From Pseudomonadota bacterium (GTDB taxonomy: Bacteria; Pseudomonadota; Gammaproteobacteria; SZUA-229), in contig JAUPMA010000317.1 of the NCBI GenBank assembly GCA_030836935.1, positions 1 to 5,922 of the forward strand: a DNA stretch of 5,922 nt, written 5' to 3'. Below are positions 4,862 to 5,922 of the stretch, in pieces; the stretch's first letter is position 1; each line of letters begins with the position of its first letter. The notes beneath the pieces are model-generated. The model was not told where the DNA came from. It did not search any database and worked only from the letters and a program-made list of their open reading frames with translations. The position numbers were made by a program, and so were the translations under genes.

Positions 4862-5922
4862 ATGACTGATCCAGCTCGCAAACAGGATGACGATTCACAG
4901 GAAACCCGGGAGTGGCTCGATGCGCTGGCCAGCGTGATCAAGACCGAAGGCGTCGAACGCGCTCATTTCCTGATGGAGCAGCTGCTCGATACCCTGAGAC
5001 GTTCCGGTGCCGATGCGGCCTATTCGCCCAACACGGCTTACGTCAATACCATTCCAACCCACATGCAGCCACCTGTTCCCGGTGATCCGGCCATGGAGCG
5101 CCGCATTCGTTCAATCGTGCGCTGGAACGCGGCCGCCATGGTGGTGCGCGCCAATCGCAAGTCCTCGGAGCTGGGTGGCCACATCGCCACCTTCGCTTCG
5201 GCGGCCACTCTATATGATGTGGGTTTCAATCATTTCTGGAATGCACCCAGCCATGAGCATGGCGGCGACCTGATTTTCTTTCAGGGTCATTCTGCACCCG
5301 GCATGTATTCACGCGCCTTTCTCGAAGGTCGTTTGACCGAAGAGCAACTGGAAAACTTCCGCCAGGAAGTGGATGGCAAGGGTTTGTCATCCTATCCGCA
5401 TCCGTGGCTGATGCCGGACTTCTGGCAGTTTCCGACAGTGAGCATGGGTCTGGGCCCGATCCAGTCGATTTATCAGGCGCGTTTCATGAAGTACATGCAG
5501 GATCGTGGTCTGGCCGACACGCGCCATCGCAAGATATGGGCGTTTCTTGGTGATGGCGAAACCGACGAGCCGGAAACACTGGGCGCGATTTCGCTCGCGG
5601 CGCGTGAAAAACTCGATAATCTGATCTGGGTAGTGAACTGCAATTTGCAGCGACTGGATGGCCCGGTGCGCGGCAACGGGAAAATTGTGCAGGAACTGGA
5701 AGCCATTTTCCGCGGCGTCGGCTGGAATGTGATCAAGGTAATGTGGGGCAGTTACTGGGATCCGCTGCTGGCCAATGATCACGATGGCCTGCTGAAACAG
5801 CGCATGATGGAATGCGTGGACGGTGATTTCCAGAATTACAAATCCAAGGACGGCGCCTATGTGCGCGAACATTTCTTCGGCAAATATCCGGAACTCAAGG
5901 CGCGTGTTGCCACCATGTCGGA
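4862..5922 (+). CDS. aceE: Pyruvate dehydrogenase E1 component, homodimeric type (3' truncated by window edge)
   Basis: The first 353 codons of a protein expected to be about 885-890 residues. E1 decarboxylates pyruvate with thiamine diphosphate and reductively acetylates the lipoyl groups of E2, feeding acetyl-CoA to the TCA cycle; it acts in the cytoplasmic pyruvate dehydrogenase complex. The E1-specific N-terminus (ETREWLDALASVIKTEGVER) is intact. Visible active-site features are His107 in GGHIATF and His143 in FQGHSAPG (E. coli His106 and His142), and the ThDP/Mg motif from GDGE (230-233) to Asn259-Cys-Asn261. Motifs such as SSYPHPWLMPDFWQFPTVSMGLGP and SKDGAYVREHFFGKYPE follow E. coli AceE closely, offset by one residue. 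The remaining active-site residues, and the expected aceF and lpd genes, would lie to the right. Codon use is GC-richer than in the genes to the left. The gene is divergent from the glycosyltransferase. Confidence 0.98.
   Translation, partial: MTDPARKQDDDSQETREWLDALASVIKTEGVERAHFLMEQLLDTLRRSGADAAYSPNTAYVNTIPTHMQPPVPGDPAMERRIRSIVRWNAAAMVVRANRKSSELGGHIATFASAATLYDVGFNHFWNAPSHEHGGDLIFFQGHSAPGMYSRAFLEGRLTEEQLENFRQEVDGKGLSSYPHPWLMPDFWQFPTVSMGLGPIQSIYQARFMKYMQDRGLADTRHRKIWAFLGDGETDEPETLGAISLAAREKLDNLIWVVNCNLQRLDGPVRGNGKIVQELEAIFRGVGWNVIKVMWGSYWDPLLANDHDGLLKQRMMECVDGDFQNYKSKDGAYVREHFFGKYPELKARVATMS

Noticed and set aside
4833..4865. Ten-codon ORF overlapping the aceE start (ATGA overlap), a possible leader peptide
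   Set aside because: It has no Shine-Dalgarno, no run of regulatory codons, and its frame is explained by the aceE ribosome binding site sequence.
5387..5872. 161-codon ORF antisense to aceE
   Set aside because: The aceE reading frame is unmistakable on the plus strand; the antisense frame shows no recognisable motif and is a by-product of GC-rich codon use.

Overview
The window looks like a stretch of a proteobacterial chromosome, probably gamma- or betaproteobacterial. The strongest indicator is the right-hand gene, a homodimeric-type pyruvate dehydrogenase E1 (aceE) that matches the Escherichia coli protein almost motif for motif. The middle genes have moderate GC, while aceE is visibly richer in G/C and uses more regular codons, as expected of a highly expressed housekeeping gene. 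I cannot name the species.

Layout, left to right. (1) Positions 2-853, plus strand: the C-terminal part of an iron-type (group III) alcohol dehydrogenase whose N-terminal NAD(P)-binding part lies outside the window. (2) Positions 928-2898, plus strand: a five-helix membrane enzyme of the LtaS/phosphoglycerol transferase family with an extracytoplasmic sulfatase-fold domain. (3) Positions 2903-3457, minus strand: a PAP2 lipid phosphatase, ending 4 bp from the end of gene 2. (4) Positions 3384-4568, minus strand: a GT4 glycosyltransferase, upstream of the PAP2 gene and overlapping it by 74 bp. (5) Positions 4569-4861: a divergent intergenic region with back-to-back promoter candidates in an AT-rich block, an 11-bp-phased TGACGG repeat, and inverted repeats that would lie in the leader of the glycosyltransferase mRNA. 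(6) Positions 4862-5922, plus strand: the 5' part of aceE.

Genes 2 to 4 form a plausible functional group. PAP2 enzymes can release diacylglycerol or act on polyprenyl phosphates, GT4 enzymes of this type often glycosylate lipids, and LtaS-family enzymes move phosphoglycerol (or phosphoethanolamine) onto glycolipids or glucans on the outer face of the inner membrane. Together they could build a phosphoglycerol-decorated glycolipid in a Gram-negative envelope. This is inference from families and adjacency. The ADH and aceE fragments are most simply read as unrelated metabolic neighbours.

No rRNA, tRNA, CRISPR array, insertion sequence or phage-like gene was seen. The most unusual signals are the leader structure and phased repeats at 4607-4680, the promoter pair sharing one hexamer, and the 74-bp coding overlap.
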